Of a DNA stretch of 56,592 nucleotides, positions 46,906 to 56,433 are shown one piece after another. A program made the position numbers and the translations under genes. Each line of letters begins with the position of its first letter. The stretch's first letter is position 1. The notes beneath the pieces are model-generated. The model saw only the letters and a program-made list of their open reading frames with translations, searched no databases and was not told where the DNA came from. The stretch comes from a bacterium. Lineage in GTDB: Bacteria > Bacillota > Bacilli > Lactobacillales > Streptococcaceae. The stretch lies in NCBI GenBank assembly GCA_905221065.1, contig CAJNBS010000011.1:1-56592 (forward strand), in the 5' to 3' direction.

Positions 46906-47468
46906 TTTTATTGATTGACAACTATGATTCTTTTACCTATAACTTGGCGCAATACATCGGGAATTTTGCAGAAGTGCAGGTCTTGAGAAATGATGATCCC
47001 AAGCTGTATGAAGAAGCTGAAAAAGCAGATGGTCTGGTCTTTTCTCCTGGTCCTGGTTGGCCAGTTGATGCTGGAAAGATGGAAGACATGATTCGTGACT
47101 TTGCAGGTAAGAAGCCAATTCTAGGGATTTGTTTGGGCCACCAAGCCATCGCAGAAGTCTTTGGTGGTAAGTTAGGCTTGGCTCCAAAAGTCATGCATGG
47201 GAAACAGAGCAATATCAGCTTTGAAGCGCCATCTGTTCTCTATCAAGGAATTGAGGATGGCCGTGCGGTCATGCGTTACCACAGTATTTTGATTGAAGAA
47301 ATGCCAGAAGAGTTTGAAGTGACAGCTCGTTCGACTGATGACCAAGCCATTATGGGAATTCAACACAAAACCCTACCGATTTATGGCTTCCAGTACCATC
47401 CAGAAAGTATCGGAACGCCAGATGGCTTGTCTTCTATTCGAAATTTTATCGAGAATGTTGTAAAGTGA
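46902..47468 (+). CDS. trpG: Anthranilate synthase component II, glutamine amidotransferase
   Basis: 188 aa class I glutaminase. The triad is C77 in GICLGHQ, H166 and E168 in YHPES, and the oxyanion loop is FSPGPGWP (47-54). It is a separate TrpG, not fused to TrpD as in enterobacteria. It is 10 bp from trpD. Confidence 0.95.
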   Translation: MILLIDNYDSFTYNLAQYIGNFAEVQVLRNDDPKLYEEAEKADGLVFSPGPGWPVDAGKMEDMIRDFAGKKPILGICLGHQAIAEVFGGKLGLAPKVMHGKQSNISFEAPSVLYQGIEDGRAVMRYHSILIEEMPEEFEVTARSTDDQAIMGIQHKTLPIYGFQYHPESIGTPDGLSSIRNFIENVVK

Positions 47469-47478
47469 GGAAACTAGG

Positions 47479-48483
47479 ATGAAAGAGATTATTGAAAAAT
47501 TAGCAAAATTTGAAAATTTATCAGGTGTGGAAATGACGGACGTTATCGAGCGTATCGTAACTGGGCGTGTAACGGAGGCACAGATTGCTTCTCTCCTCTT
47601 GGCTCTTAAGATGAAGGGGGAAACACCTGAAGAGCGCACAGCTATTGCCCAAGTCATGAGAGGACATGCCCAACATATTCCAACTGAGATTCATGATGCC
47701 ATGGACAACTGTGGTACAGGTGGAGACAAGTCTTTCAGCTTTAACATTTCCACAACTGCAGCCTTTGTCTTGGCTGGTGGCGGAGTTCATATGGCCAAGC
47801 ATGGTAACCGCTCAATTTCTTCTAAATCTGGCTCTGCAGATGTCCTAGAAGCCTTGGGTATCAATTTAGATCTCAAACCAGCTGAACTAGGTAAGGTCTT
47901 TGATAAAACTGGCATCGTCTTTCTCTTTGCTAAAAATATGCACCCAGCTATGAAATACATCATGCCAGCTCGTTTGGAATTGGGTATTCCAACGATTATG
48001 AACTTGACTGGTCCCCTGATTCACCCAATGGCCTTGGAAACACAGCTTCTTGGTATTAGTCGTCCAGAACTTCTAGAAAGTACAGCTCAGGTTTTGAAAA
48101 ATATGGGTCGCAAACGTGCCATCGTAGTTGCTGGACCAGAAGGCTTGGATGAAGCCGGCTTGAATGGAACAACCAAGATTGCACTTCTTGAAAATGGTGA
48201 AATTACCTTGTCAAGCTTTACTCCAGAAGATTTTGGGATGGAGCGCTACGCTATCGAAGATATCCGTGGAGGCAATGCTCAGGAAAATGCAGAAATTTTG
48301 CTCAGCGTTCTTAAAAACGAACCAAGTCCATTCTTGGAAACGACAGTCTTAAATGCTGGTCTTGGTTTCTATGCTAATGGTAAGGTAGCTAGTATCAAGG
48401 AAGGAGTTGCCTTGGCTCGTCAAGTGATTGCTAGTGGCAAGGCCCTTGAAAAACTCAGACTGTTACAGGAGTACCAAAAATGA
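47479..48483 (+). CDS. trpD: Anthranilate phosphoribosyltransferase
   Basis: 334 aa. It joins anthranilate to PRPP. The PRPP motif [14 protein letters not shown] lies near 75-88, [21 protein letters not shown] follows at about 105-125, and GPLIHP after it. It overlaps trpC by 4 bp. Normal length and order. Confidence 0.95.
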   Translation: MKEIIEKLAKFENLSGVEMTDVIERIVTGRVTEAQIASLLLALKMKGETPEERTAIAQVMRGHAQHIPTEIHDAMDNCGTGGDKSFSFNISTTAAFVLAGGGVHMAKHGNRSISSKSGSADVLEALGINLDLKPAELGKVFDKTGIVFLFAKNMHPAMKYIMPARLELGIPTIMNLTGPLIHPMALETQLLGISRPELLESTAQVLKNMGRKRAIVVAGPEGLDEAGLNGTTKIALLENGEITLSSFTPEDFGMERYAIEDIRGGNAQENAEILLSVLKNEPSPFLETTVLNAGLGFYANGKVASIKEGVALARQVIASGKALEKLRLLQEYQK

Positions 48484-49247
48484 GTCAAGAATTTTTAGCA
48501 CGAATCTTAGAGCAGAAGGCGCGTGAGGTCGAACAGATGGAGCTGGAGGAAATCCAGCACCTGCGCCAGACCTATCGCTTGGCTGAATTTTTGAAGAATC
48601 ACCAAGAACGTTTACAGGTAATCGCTGAGGTCAAGAAGGCTAGCCCTAGTCTGGGAGATATCAATCTCGATGTGGATATTGTGCAACAGGCCCAGACTTA
48701 TGAAGCGAATGGCGCAGTGATGATTTCGGTTTTGACAGATGAAGTTTTCTTTAAAGGGCATTTGGATTATCTGCGGGAGATTTCCAGTCAGGTAAACATT
48801 CCGACGCTCAACAAGGATTTTATCATCGATGAAAAGCAAATCATCCGTGCCCGCAATGCAGGTGCGACAGTCATCTTGCTCATTGTGGCAGCCTTGTCAG
48901 AAGAACGCCTCAAGGAACTTTATGACTACGCTACAGCTCTTGGTTTGGAAGTCTTGGTGGAGACTCACAATCTAGCTGAACTAGAGGTGGCCCACAGACT
49001 TGGTGCTGAGATTATTGGGGTCAATAACCGCAACTTGACCACCTTTGAAGTCGACTTGCAGACCAGTGTAGACTTGGCCCAGCACTTTGAGGAAGATCGC
49101 TATTACATTTCTGAATCTGCTATTTTCACAGGGCAAGATGCGGAACGAGTAGCACCATACTTTAACGGAATTTTAGTTGGGACAGCTCTCATGCAGGCAG
49201 AAGATGTGGCTCAGAGAATCAAGGAGTTGCAGATTGACAAAGGTTAA
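48480..49247 (+). CDS. trpC: Indole-3-glycerol phosphate synthase
   Basis: 255 aa TIM barrel. It closes the indole ring from Cd[15 protein letters not shown] (about 49-61) carries the catalytic Lys, LNKDFIIDE the second Lys, VETHNL the Glu, and GVNNRNL and SESAIF the later strands. The trpF start lies inside its 3' end. Confidence 0.95.
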   Translation: MSQEFLARILEQKAREVEQMELEEIQHLRQTYRLAEFLKNHQERLQVIAEVKKASPSLGDINLDVDIVQQAQTYEANGAVMISVLTDEVFFKGHLDYLREISSQVNIPTLNKDFIIDEKQIIRARNAGATVILLIVAALSEERLKELYDYATALGLEVLVETHNLAELEVAHRLGAEIIGVNNRNLTTFEVDLQTSVDLAQHFEEDRYYISESAIFTGQDAERVAPYFNGILVGTALMQAEDVAQRIKELQIDKG

Positions 49248-49833
49248 GATTTGTGGACTATCGACCAAAGAAGCGGTAGAGACAGCTGTGTCAGCAGGAG
49301 CAGATTACATCGGTTTTGTCTTCGCACCCAGTAAAAGACAGGTGACTTTGGATCAGGCTGCTGAGCTGGCAAAGCCCATTCCTGCTAATGTTAAGAAGGT
49401 TGGCGTATTTGTTTCACCAAGTCGGGCAGAATTGCTAGAAGCGATTGAAAAAGTTGGCTTGGACTTGGTTCAAGTTCACAGTCAGGTGGCAGATGATTTG
49501 TTTGAGGATTTGCCTTGTGCTAGCATTCAGGCGGTGCAGGTGGATGGAGAGGGTCATGTGCCCAATTCTCGGGCAGATTATCTACTCTTTGATGCCCCTG
49601 TGGCAGGGAGTGGCCAGATCTTTGACTGGGGCCAACTGGATACGACGGGATTAGCTCAGCCTTTCTTTATTGCAGGTGGGCTTAAGGAAGACAATGTAGC
49701 AAAAGCAATTCAACACTTTACTCCCTATGCAGTTGATGTATCGAGCGGAGTGGAGACAGATGGACAAAAAGATCAGGAAAAGATTAGAAGATTTATAGAG
49801 AGGGCAAAGAATGGCATATCAAGAACCAAATAA
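49234..49833 (+). CDS. trpF: Phosphoribosylanthranilate isomerase
   Basis: 199 aa TIM barrel, which isomerises PRA to CdRP. It begins (M)[10 protein letters not shown] with the catalytic Cys in KICG, then GFVFAPSKR and the C-terminal DVSSGVE phosphate loop. The start is TTG at 49234, placed by AAGGAG seven bases before it; it overlaps trpC by 14 bp. Upstream ATG codons in frame would give a long unconserved N-terminus. It overlaps trpB by 23 bp. Confidence 0.93.
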   Translation: MTKVKICGLSTKEAVETAVSAGADYIGFVFAPSKRQVTLDQAAELAKPIPANVKKVGVFVSPSRAELLEAIEKVGLDLVQVHSQVADDLFEDLPCASIQAVQVDGEGHVPNSRADYLLFDAPVAGSGQIFDWGQLDTTGLAQPFFIAGGLKEDNVAKAIQHFTPYAVDVSSGVETDGQKDQEKIRRFIERAKNGISRTK

Positions 49834-51034
49834 AGATGGATTTTACGGAAAATTCGGCGGACGTTTCGTTCCAGAAACATTGATGACAGCAGTTTTGGAG
49901 TTGGAGAAGGCCTATCGTGAAAGTCAGGCAGACCCAAGTTTCCAAGAGGAGTTAAACCAACTTTTGCGCCAGTACGTAGGACGTGAAACTCCTCTTTACT
50001 ACGCAAAAAACTTGACCCAGCATATTGGCGGAGCCAAGATTTATCTCAAACGTGAAGACCTCAACCACACAGGGGCCCACAAGATTAACAATGCCTTGGG
50101 ACAAGTTCTTCTGGCTAAACGTATGGGTAAAAAGAAAATTATCGCAGAAACGGGTGCTGGTCAGCACGGTGTGGCAACTGCAACAGCTGCGGCCCTCTTT
50201 AACATGGAATGTACCATCTACATGGGTGAGGAAGATGTTAAACGCCAAGCCCTTAATGTGTTCCGCATGGAGCTTTTGGGAGCCAAGGTTGAGGCTGTGA
50301 CAGATGGTTCGCGTGTGCTCAAGGACGCGGTTAATGCAGCCCTTCGTTCATGGGTGGCAAATATCGATGATACCCACTATATCCTTGGTTCAGCCTTGGG
50401 GCCTCATCCCTTCCCAGAAATCGTTCGTGACTTCCAAAGTGTCATTGGTCGGGAAGCCAAACAACAGTACCGTGACTTGACAGGTCAAGATCTACCAGAT
50501 GCCCTAGTAGCCTGTGTTGGTGGTGGTTCTAATGCCATCGGTCTCTTCCATCCCTTTGTGGAAGATGAGTCAGTAGCCATGTATGGTGCTGAAGCAGCAG
50601 GACTTGGTGTGGATACAGAGCATCACGCAGCTACCTTAACTAAGGGGCGTCCAGGTGTCCTTCACGGTTCTCTCATGGATGTGCTCCAAGATGCTCATGG
50701 TCAAATTCTTGAAGCCTTTTCTATCTCAGCAGGTTTGGACTACCCTGGTATCGGTCCAGAACATTCTCACTACCACGATATCAAACGTGCCAGCTATGTT
50801 CCTGTGACAGACGAGGAAGCCTTGGAAGGGTTCCAACTCTTGTCTCGTGTGGAAGGGATTATCCCAGCCTTGGAATCAAGCCATGCCATTGCCTTTGCGG
50901 TGAAATTGGCCAAAGAACTCGGCCCAGACAAGTCTATGATTGTCTGCCTATCCGGTCGTGGGGACAAGGATGTGGTCCAAGTCAAAGACCGCTTGGAAGC
51001 AGATGCAGCAAAGAAGGGAGAAGCTCATGCCTAA
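49811..51034 (+). CDS. trpB: Tryptophan synthase beta chain
   Basis: 407 aa PLP enzyme; it makes Trp from indole and serine with Trp[11 protein letters not shown] has K91, ETGAGQHG the catalytic Glu, and [10 protein letters not shown] the phosphate loop. This is the canonical Gram-positive TrpB beside trpA, in contrast to the diverged copy at 43766. Start after AGAGAGGGC, overlapping trpF. Confidence 0.95.
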   Translation: MAYQEPNKDGFYGKFGGRFVPETLMTAVLELEKAYRESQADPSFQEELNQLLRQYVGRETPLYYAKNLTQHIGGAKIYLKREDLNHTGAHKINNALGQVLLAKRMGKKKIIAETGAGQHGVATATAAALFNMECTIYMGEEDVKRQALNVFRMELLGAKVEAVTDGSRVLKDAVNAALRSWVANIDDTHYILGSALGPHPFPEIVRDFQSVIGREAKQQYRDLTGQDLPDALVACVGGGSNAIGLFHPFVEDESVAMYGAEAAGLGVDTEHHAATLTKGRPGVLHGSLMDVLQDAHGQILEAFSISAGLDYPGIGPEHSHYHDIKRASYVPVTDEEALEGFQLLSRVEGIIPALESSHAIAFAVKLAKELGPDKSMIVCLSGRGDKDVVQVKDRLEADAAKKGEAHA

Positions 51035-51803
51035 GACACTAACAGAAAAATTAAACGCTATCAAAGCAGCTGGAAAAGGAATTTTTGTTCCCTATATTAT
51101 GGCTGGGGACCATGAGAAAGGTTTGGATGGTCTCGCTGAAACAATCCACTTTTTAGAAGATTTGGGTGTTTCAGCTATTGAAGTGGGCATTCCCTTTTCA
51201 GACCCTGTTGCAGATGGACCTGTGATCGAAGAAGCAGGCTTACGCAGTCTAGCTCGCGGGACTTCGACCCAGGCTTTGGTTGAAACCTTGAAAACCATTG
51301 AAACAGAAGTTCCATTGGTCATCATGACCTACTTCAACCCTCTCTTTCAGTACGGTGTTGAAAACTTTGTCAAAGATTTGGCAGATACAGCTGTTAAGGG
51401 CTTGATTATCCCAGACCTGCCTCATGAGCATGCCAACTTTGTGGAACCATTTTTGGCGGACACAGATATCGCCTTAATTCCCCTAGTTAGTTTGACAACA
51501 GGACTTGAGCGACAAAAAGAGTTGATCAAGGGAGCAGAAGGCTTCGTCTATGCCGTTGCCATCAATGGGGTGACAGGAAAATCAGGAAATTACCGTGCAG
51601 ATTTGGACAAGCACTTGGCACAATTGCATCAAGTAGCAGACATCCCAGTCTTGACAGGTTTTGGTGTGTCTAGTCAAGCCGATGTAGAACGCTTTAACGC
51701 GGTGTCAGATGGTGTTATCGTCGGTTCGAAAATCGTAAAAGCTCTCCACCAAGGAGAGCCAATTGAGGACTTTATCAAACAAGCAGTAGCTTACCAAAAA
51801 TAA
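51027..51803 (+). CDS. trpA: Tryptophan synthase alpha chain
   Basis: 258 aa TIM barrel; it cleaves indole-3-glycerol phosphate and passes indole to TrpB. Catalytic Glu in [17 protein letters not shown] and the family Asp in the same block; [16 protein letters not shown] and [12 protein letters not shown] later. ATG 51027 after GGGAGAAGC, overlapping trpB by 8 bp. Its last 29 bp overlap the convergent prepilin peptidase gene, and the short segment ATCAAACAAGCAG is repeated just after the stop codon. Confidence 0.95.
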   Translation: MPKTLTEKLNAIKAAGKGIFVPYIMAGDHEKGLDGLAETIHFLEDLGVSAIEVGIPFSDPVADGPVIEEAGLRSLARGTSTQALVETLKTIETEVPLVIMTYFNPLFQYGVENFVKDLADTAVKGLIIPDLPHEHANFVEPFLADTDIALIPLVSLTTGLERQKELIKGAEGFVYAVAINGVTGKSGNYRADLDKHLAQLHQVADIPVLTGFGVSSQADVERFNAVSDGVIVGSKIVKALHQGEPIEDFIKQAVAYQK

Positions 51804-52434
51804 TCAAACAAGCAGCAAGTAAGAGGAAAGGCACGAAAGGAAGTCTTTCCTTTTTCTTTTGTAGGAGAAAGGCCAGGATGCCCGTCGCAGAAGCAAACTG
51901 AATCAAGATCAGTAATTCGATCGTGCTAAAGACGAGAGCACAAGAAGCCAGAAAGAGAAAATCCCCTGCGCCCATGCGGATATCGATAAAATGAGCCATG
52001 ATTCCAAGGGCAAGAAAGAAGACCATAACCAGATTCCAGTCAGAGCAGGCCATGAGGAGTAGGTGGAAAGTCATCCAGACTAGTAAGGGATATTCCTGAT
52101 GGCGAAAGTCGTAGATGCCCAAGGTCAAACCAGCAGTTATGAGGATGACTTGTCCTATGTAAATCCAGTCACAAGACCAAGACAGAAAGAGGAGCCCCAA
52201 GCCTAGTTCAAAGAGGGCATACCAGACAGGATATCGAGCCTTGCAGTAGCGACAGCGAAAGCGACTAATTACTTGAGAGATAATCGGAATCAAATCTAAG
52301 AGACGCAAGCGAGTCTGACAAGAATCGCAGTGACTAGCCGGTTGGATAAGGGATTGCTCTGGAAAACGGTCAATGACCAAACCGAGAAAGGAAGCGAGAA
52401 TGCTCCCGACAAGAAAAAAATAAATATCAATCAT
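51775..52434 (-). CDS. pilD: Type IV prepilin peptidase / methyltransferase (A24)
   Basis: 219 aa membrane protein with about seven to eight spans. A tetracysteine zinc site is made by C36/C39 and C61/C64. The two catalytic aspartates are D109 ([11 protein letters not shown]) and D158 in GAGD. It cuts and methylates competence pseudopilins (ComGC type), so it is needed for natural transformation. The gene is known as cclA/pilD in pneumococcus. It overlaps trpA tail-to-tail by 29 bp. Its promoter region is shared with the divergent acetyltransferase gene. Confidence 0.92.
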   Translation of the reverse strand: MIDIYFFLVGSILASFLGLVIDRFPEQSLIQPASHCDSCQTRLRLLDLIPIISQVISRFRCRYCKARYPVWYALFELGLGLLFLSWSCDWIYIGQVILITAGLTLGIYDFRHQEYPLLVWMTFHLLLMACSDWNLVMVFFLALGIMAHFIDIRMGAGDFLFLASCALVFSTIELLILIQFASATGILAFLLQKKKERLPFVPFLLLAACLIIFGKLLLV

Positions 52435-52503
52435 ACTTATCTATTCGTAAAAAATAGGAGAAGTAGTATAATGGAGAAACATAAACAAGATAGTGAGGTC
52501 AAG

Positions 52504-52959
52504 ATGACAATTCGTTTTGAAGAAAATGTGAGCACAGAAAATGCCCAGCTCGTATGCCAATGGTCCAACTCCCTCGGCAAGGCTTTTCAAGAACAATGGA
52601 TGGGACCAAAAATTCCTTTTCCACTGACCCTTCAAGTCTTGCAAGATTTGGAAGGAATCTTTTCTATTTTTGATGGACAAGAGTTTGTGGGACTTATCCA
52701 GAAAATCAGGCTAGAAGACAATAATCTTCATATCGGGAGATTTTTTATCAATCCCCAGAAACAGGGGCAGGGCTTAGGTAGCCAGGCTTTAAGAAAATTT
52801 GTTAGTTTGGCCTTTGAGAATGAAGACATAGATACTATTTCTCTAAATGTCTACGAGGCAAACAAAGCAGCTAAGCATCTTTACCAAAAAGAAGGATTTG
52901 AAATCGTTCAAATGGTTGAAACACCTGAACGGAAATACATTATGAAGAAGGGAAGATAG
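52504..52959 (+). CDS. GNAT-family N-acetyltransferase
   Basis: 151 aa. The acetyl-CoA loop is INPQKQGQGLGSQAL (about 83-97), followed by LNVYEANKAAKHLYQKEGFE, the usual GNAT close. The substrate is unknown. ATG 52504 is preferred because GTGAGGTC precedes it and TAGTATAAT at 52464-52472 looks like the extended -10; if that is not the promoter, ATG 52471 after AGGAGAAG would add 11 residues. Confidence 0.82.
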   Translation: MTIRFEENVSTENAQLVCQWSNSLGKAFQEQWMGPKIPFPLTLQVLQDLEGIFSIFDGQEFVGLIQKIRLEDNNLHIGRFFINPQKQGQGLGSQALRKFVSLAFENEDIDTISLNVYEANKAAKHLYQKEGFEIVQMVETPERKYIMKKGR

Positions 52960-53014
52960 AAATGGAAAAGCCTTGAAATCTTTAAACTAAATTGAATTTT
53001 ATGTTAAAAATGAA

Positions 53015-53066
53015 AAACGAATAGAATCTGATTTCGATAAATTGGAGTTCAGATTATATTCGTTAT
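53015..53066 (+). terminator. Long inverted repeat after the GNAT gene
   Basis: AACGAATAGAATCTGA pairs with TCAGATTATATTCGTT (one mismatch) across a 17-base loop and runs into ATTTTA. Confidence 0.6.
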
Positions 53067-53096
53067 TTTAATTTATCTATTTGAAAAACTATAAAA

Positions 53097-53717
53097 TTAT
53101 TTTTTTTCAGTTACAATTTTACCATCTGCTTTGTCAAAATTTATTACATTTCCTTTAGAAACTTCGGTAATGAGTAAATTTCCAGAAGAAACGAGGCTGT
53201 TAGTGTATGCAATATATCCGGCATAGTATTTATCACGAATTTGTCCACTAGTTAGAGATACGTAAGTAAGATAATCTGGTTTGTTTTCGTAAACAGACAT
53301 TTTTATCTCTTCCTTTGTAGTGTTATTACCTGATCCATCTGTTATTACCTTAGCTGTAACTTTGTCTACTTCAAAAGTTTCTTTGGATCTTTCTTCGGCT
53401 AATTTTCTAACTTCATTGATGTTTTTGCCTACAACTTCATCCATATGAAGCTCTACGGCTGCACCAACAGTCCCTCCGCCTATTTCGTACCCGTTCAGTT
53501 TTCCTCCTTTTGTGATATAGACGTAGTTTATTCTTTCATCTTTTCCAGGTAGTGCATCATTATTAGCATCGCCTACGCTATAGAAAACTCTCTCTTGATT
53601 GTCGTTCATTAATTGAGCGATACCTTTTCCTTTTGTATCGGCAGAAGATGAACAAGCTACTAAAGTAGCACTAGCAAACAATACACCTAAGATAAGTAAT
53701 TTATTTCTTTTTTTCAT
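53097..53717 (-). CDS. Predicted lipoprotein of unknown function
   Basis: 206 aa. Signal peptide MKKRNKLLILGVLFASATLVAC with lipobox L-V-A-C (C22), then a Ser-rich linker and a soluble domain rich in beta-strand pattern (YVYITKGGKLNGYEI, YLTYVSLTSGQI). No known domain is recognised. AT-rich, with GGAGAAA before the start. It is divergent from a small XRE regulator 171 bp away; the two may form an accessory pair. Confidence 0.8.
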   Translation of the reverse strand: MKKRNKLLILGVLFASATLVACSSSADTKGKGIAQLMNDNQERVFYSVGDANNDALPGKDERINYVYITKGGKLNGYEIGGGTVGAAVELHMDEVVGKNINEVRKLAEERSKETFEVDKVTAKVITDGSGNNTTKEEIKMSVYENKPDYLTYVSLTSGQIRDKYYAGYIAYTNSLVSSGNLLITEVSKGNVINFDKADGKIVTEKK

Positions 53718-53888
53718 AATTTTCTCCTTTGAAGGTTTATTGATTAGATTGGTTGTTAGTCAATCTTTTTTTACATGTACTATTTTATCATTTTTATAGT
53801 TTATAGGCAATAAAAATAAATAAATTTAGTCTATAAATAGGTTACTTTATACTTAGCTTCCTTGTATCATTGTAACAAGAGGTAGCTT

Positions 53889-54230
53889 ATGAATTCTATT
53901 GACTTGAAAAGATACGTTGGACAGAGAGTAAGATTCTTAAGAAAAAAGAAAAAAATAAGCCAACAAACACTTAGTGAGCAATCAAATGTTGGTATTGATT
54001 ATATTTCAAATTTAGAAACAAGAGGTTCAAATATAAAGATTGATACACTTGAGAAAATTCTAATCGGGCTTAATATATCGCCTTCTGAATTTTTTGAAAG
54101 TCGTACTAATACATATAATCCTAAAATTGAAGAGTTAGTGAACGAAATATCTGATTTACCCGACATCGTACAAGACCAACTTTTAGAAGCTTTTCAATTA
54201 CTTATAAAAACAGTTAAAAATAAACGTTAA
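53889..54230 (+). CDS. Small XRE-family regulator
   Basis: 113 aa. The N-terminal HTH (KISQQTLSEQSNVGIDYISNLE, about 22-43) is typical of the Cro/CI type; the C-terminal 45 residues are helical and acidic (ELVNEISDLPDIVQDQLLEAF), perhaps a dimerisation tail. GAGGTAGC lies before the ATG. It is divergent from the lipoprotein gene, whose expression it may control; no operator was identified. Its stop codon lies inside the terminator stem. Confidence 0.82.
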   Translation: MNSIDLKRYVGQRVRFLRKKKKISQQTLSEQSNVGIDYISNLETRGSNIKIDTLEKILIGLNISPSEFFESRTNTYNPKIEELVNEISDLPDIVQDQLLEAFQLLIKTVKNKR

Positions 54231-54257
54231 GAAGAAAATCCTTAACGTTTATTTTTT
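54222..54257 (+). terminator. Terminator overlapping the XRE gene's end
   Basis: AAACGTTAAG and CTTAACGTTT form a 10-bp stem with an eight- to nine-base loop and ATTTTTT tail; the TAA stop is part of the stem. Confidence 0.88.
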
Positions 54258-54292
54258 ATGCAGTGAAGATTCTTTTGCACTAAAATAGTTAC

Positions 54293-54448
54293 TTATACTC
54301 TTCGAAAATCTCTTCAAACCGCGTCAACGTCGCCTTGCCGTATGTATAGTTACTGACTTCGTCAGTTCTATCTACAACCTCAAAGCAGTGCTTTGAGCAA
54401 CCTGCGGCTAGTTTCCTAGTTTGCTCTTTGATTTTCATTGAGTATAAT
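54293..54448 (+). repeat. BOX element (boxA-boxB-boxC)
   Basis: It begins TATACTCTTCGAAAATCTC (boxA), continues with GTCGCCTTGCCGTA, has one boxB unit (TACTGACTTCGTCAGTTCTA, then CAAAGCAGTGCTTTGAG) and ends with boxC (CTGCGGCTAGTTTCCTAGTTTGC...GATTTTCATTGAGTATAA). This is the standard pneumococcal/mitis repeat with a single B unit. Its right end supplies the last codons of the LacI-type gene at 54435. Confidence 0.93.
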
Positions 54449-55388
54449 TATCTTGAACTAAAAACTCTGAAATCAAAACTTCTTGACTAATTGTTTCAGC
54501 TAAAGCTTGTTTAAAAGCTAATTTTCCTAAAGAATAGGATTTGTGGTCTATGGTTGGGAGTTTCAACAGTTGCCCAACTAATAAATGTTCCTGCCCAATC
54601 ATATAGGGATATGTTTTCCCACTTTCTTCATATCCTTTTATAAGCCCCGCAGCAACTTCATCGCTTGTAGCTAAAATACCGTCAATACGAGCATCGTTTA
54701 TCAATTGATACGATAGGTTCAGGCCATCATTAAAATCATGAATATTTCCAAATACTGAATGTGGAGTCGATTGTTGCCCATAAACATGGTGATAAGCTAA
54801 TAGTGCTGATTGATATGTGGCAGATGATTCATTATTTCTGGAAAATAACAATACTAACTGTTTCAGCCCTCGTGCTTTCATGGCAGAAAAAGCATCCACA
54901 AATGCAGGGTAGCGGTCAAGGTAAGCAGAGGATAAGTGATAAGATTCCTGCAATTTTTCACAAACGACTATTCGTCCATATTTTGCATAAGTTTCAATAA
55001 TCTCAAGGCTAATTGCTCTTGAAGTGAAGATTAGAGCATCAATAGCTTCCATTTTGAGTTGCTTCAGATAGGAAAGTTCTAATTCTTGATTGTAATCTGA
55101 AGGCATCACGACAAGTTGATAGTCGCTAGCTTTAGCAGCATCTAGGAGGCCATTTACTAATTGTGTAAAATAAGGGTGGCGTGTATGTGGGATGACGACA
55201 CCTATTTTTTGTGTTTTTCCTCGACTTAAATCCCGAGCCAGCTGATTAGGCATATAATCCAATTCAGCGATAAGATCCATAACTTTTTGTCGTGTTTCAT
55301 CAGAAACATAAGGATGGTGATTAATAACACGAGAAACTGTTGATTTAGCCACGCCTGCTTTTTTAGCTATATCACTAATACTTGTCAT
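54435..55388 (-). CDS. LacI-family regulator
   Basis: 317 aa. HTH and hinge at 1-55 (ISDIAKKAGVAKSTVSRVIN), then a sugar-binding-like domain (GVVIPHTRHPYFTQLVNG, ILATSDEVAAGLI). The C-terminus is formed by the BOX element: the last residues Y-T-Q and the TGA lie in the boxC end, so the natural tail may have been a few residues different. It follows the HAD phosphatase gene by 10 bp on the same strand. It probably binds the palindrome at 56246-56263 and so controls its own operon. Confidence 0.88.
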   Translation of the reverse strand: MTSISDIAKKAGVAKSTVSRVINHHPYVSDETRQKVMDLIAELDYMPNQLARDLSRGKTQKIGVVIPHTRHPYFTQLVNGLLDAAKASDYQLVVMPSDYNQELELSYLKQLKMEAIDALIFTSRAISLEIIETYAKYGRIVVCEKLQESYHLSSAYLDRYPAFVDAFSAMKARGLKQLVLLFSRNNESSATYQSALLAYHHVYGQQSTPHSVFGNIHDFNDGLNLSYQLINDARIDGILATSDEVAAGLIKGYEESGKTYPYMIGQEHLLVGQLLKLPTIDHKSYSLGKLAFKQALAETISQEVLISEFLVQDNYTQ

Positions 55389-55398
55389 TATTGGGCTC

Positions 55399-56208
55399 CT
55401 ACTTTAAAAATTCATGAATCCCATATCCTACCCCGTCTTCGTCATTAGATTTCGTTATTTTATAAGCGATCTCTTTGATGTCATCAAAGGCATTATCCAT
55501 CACAATAGGGTAACCAACCATTTCAAGCATAGGCAAATCATTATGTCCGTCACCAAATGCAGCCGTTTCTTCTTTAGCTAACTGCTCTTTTCGAAGGACA
55601 TGAGCAATTCCCTTAGATTTTTTAGCTAAGAGATGTGTAATTTCAAGATAGGCTTTACCTGAACGTTGAATCGTAATTTGGGGTAAGTATAAACTTTGAA
55701 GATACTTCTCTAATTCTCGAATCATTTCCTCATCAAAAGAAATCATCATAATTTTAAAAGTATTTGCTCGGCCTTCTAAAAACTGTTCTTCAGTCTCAAT
55801 AAGCGTTGGATCTTGACGAGTTAAACTCTGTTCGTATAGGATTCCTACATCTATTTTATCACAATACCAGTTATTCATATCGTAATAAGATAAACTGACT
55901 TTTGGAAAATGCTGGCGTATTCCTCTTAACAACTGTTTTACTGTTTTATTTTTAATAGTTTGTACATGAATAGGTTGAACTTGATGATGATTTCCTATTG
56001 TATAAATTAATCCTCCATTAAAAGCTACTTGAACTCCTTTCAGTTGAAGAGCATTGATGGCATCCCTCATTTCTATTGGTGCTCTAGCAGATACTAAAGT
56101 TATAGGAATTCCTGCTTCACGGATCAAGGCTGCGTTACTATCACTGACCTGTCCTTTGCTATTTAATAATGTACCATCCATGTCACAAAAAATACGTTTG
56201 ATGTTCAT
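55399..56208 (-). CDS. Cof-type HAD phosphatase
   Basis: 269 aa, HAD class IIB. Motif I is DMDGTLL (catalytic Asp near 8), motif II TLVSARAP, motif III Lys in the KSKGIAHVLR segment, and motif IV FGDGHNDLPML. The alpha/beta cap sits between II and III. Such enzymes dephosphorylate sugar phosphates or FMN/PLP-like metabolites; the substrate is not evident. ATG 56208 is chosen because AGAGAGGT precedes it; in-frame codons further up belong to the promoter region. Confidence 0.88.
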   Translation of the reverse strand: MNIKRIFCDMDGTLLNSKGQVSDSNAALIREAGIPITLVSARAPIEMRDAINALQLKGVQVAFNGGLIYTIGNHHQVQPIHVQTIKNKTVKQLLRGIRQHFPKVSLSYYDMNNWYCDKIDVGILYEQSLTRQDPTLIETEEQFLEGRANTFKIMMISFDEEMIRELEKYLQSLYLPQITIQRSGKAYLEITHLLAKKSKGIAHVLRKEQLAKEETAAFGDGHNDLPMLEMVGYPIVMDNAFDDIKEIAYKITKSNDEDGVGYGIHEFLK

Positions 56209-56234
56209 AATATTTACCTCTCTTTCTTTTGAAA

Positions 56235-56270
56235 ACAGTATAAACCATGGAACGCGTTCCATGTCAAGCT
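56235..56270 (-). promoter_or_regulatory. Promoter with LacI-type operator in its spacer
   Basis: On the minus strand TTGACA is followed by the perfect palindrome CATGGAACGCGTTCCATG (56246-56263), which fills the space to TTTATA (17 bp) or TATACT (19 bp). The central CG and symmetry are typical for LacI-family operators; binding there would exclude RNA polymerase from the HAD-LacI operon. Confidence 0.82.
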
Positions 56271-56433
56271 TTATTTCAAAGTTTTTTGAGAAAATAAATC
56301 CTAGATGACCAACTTGCTCTGTAGGTTCCTTGCTCATGTAATGGGCCACAAAAATATAAAACAGGTAACAGAAACATATGGTCATCTTTTGAAAGAGAAG
56401 AAAAAGAACATCCGATTATTCGAAACCTTTTAA

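Noticed and set aside
51776..51817. IS target duplication at the trpA end (ATCAAACAAGCAG twice)
   Set aside because: The copies are 28 bp apart with only trpA codons between them; a small tandem slippage is the simpler explanation.
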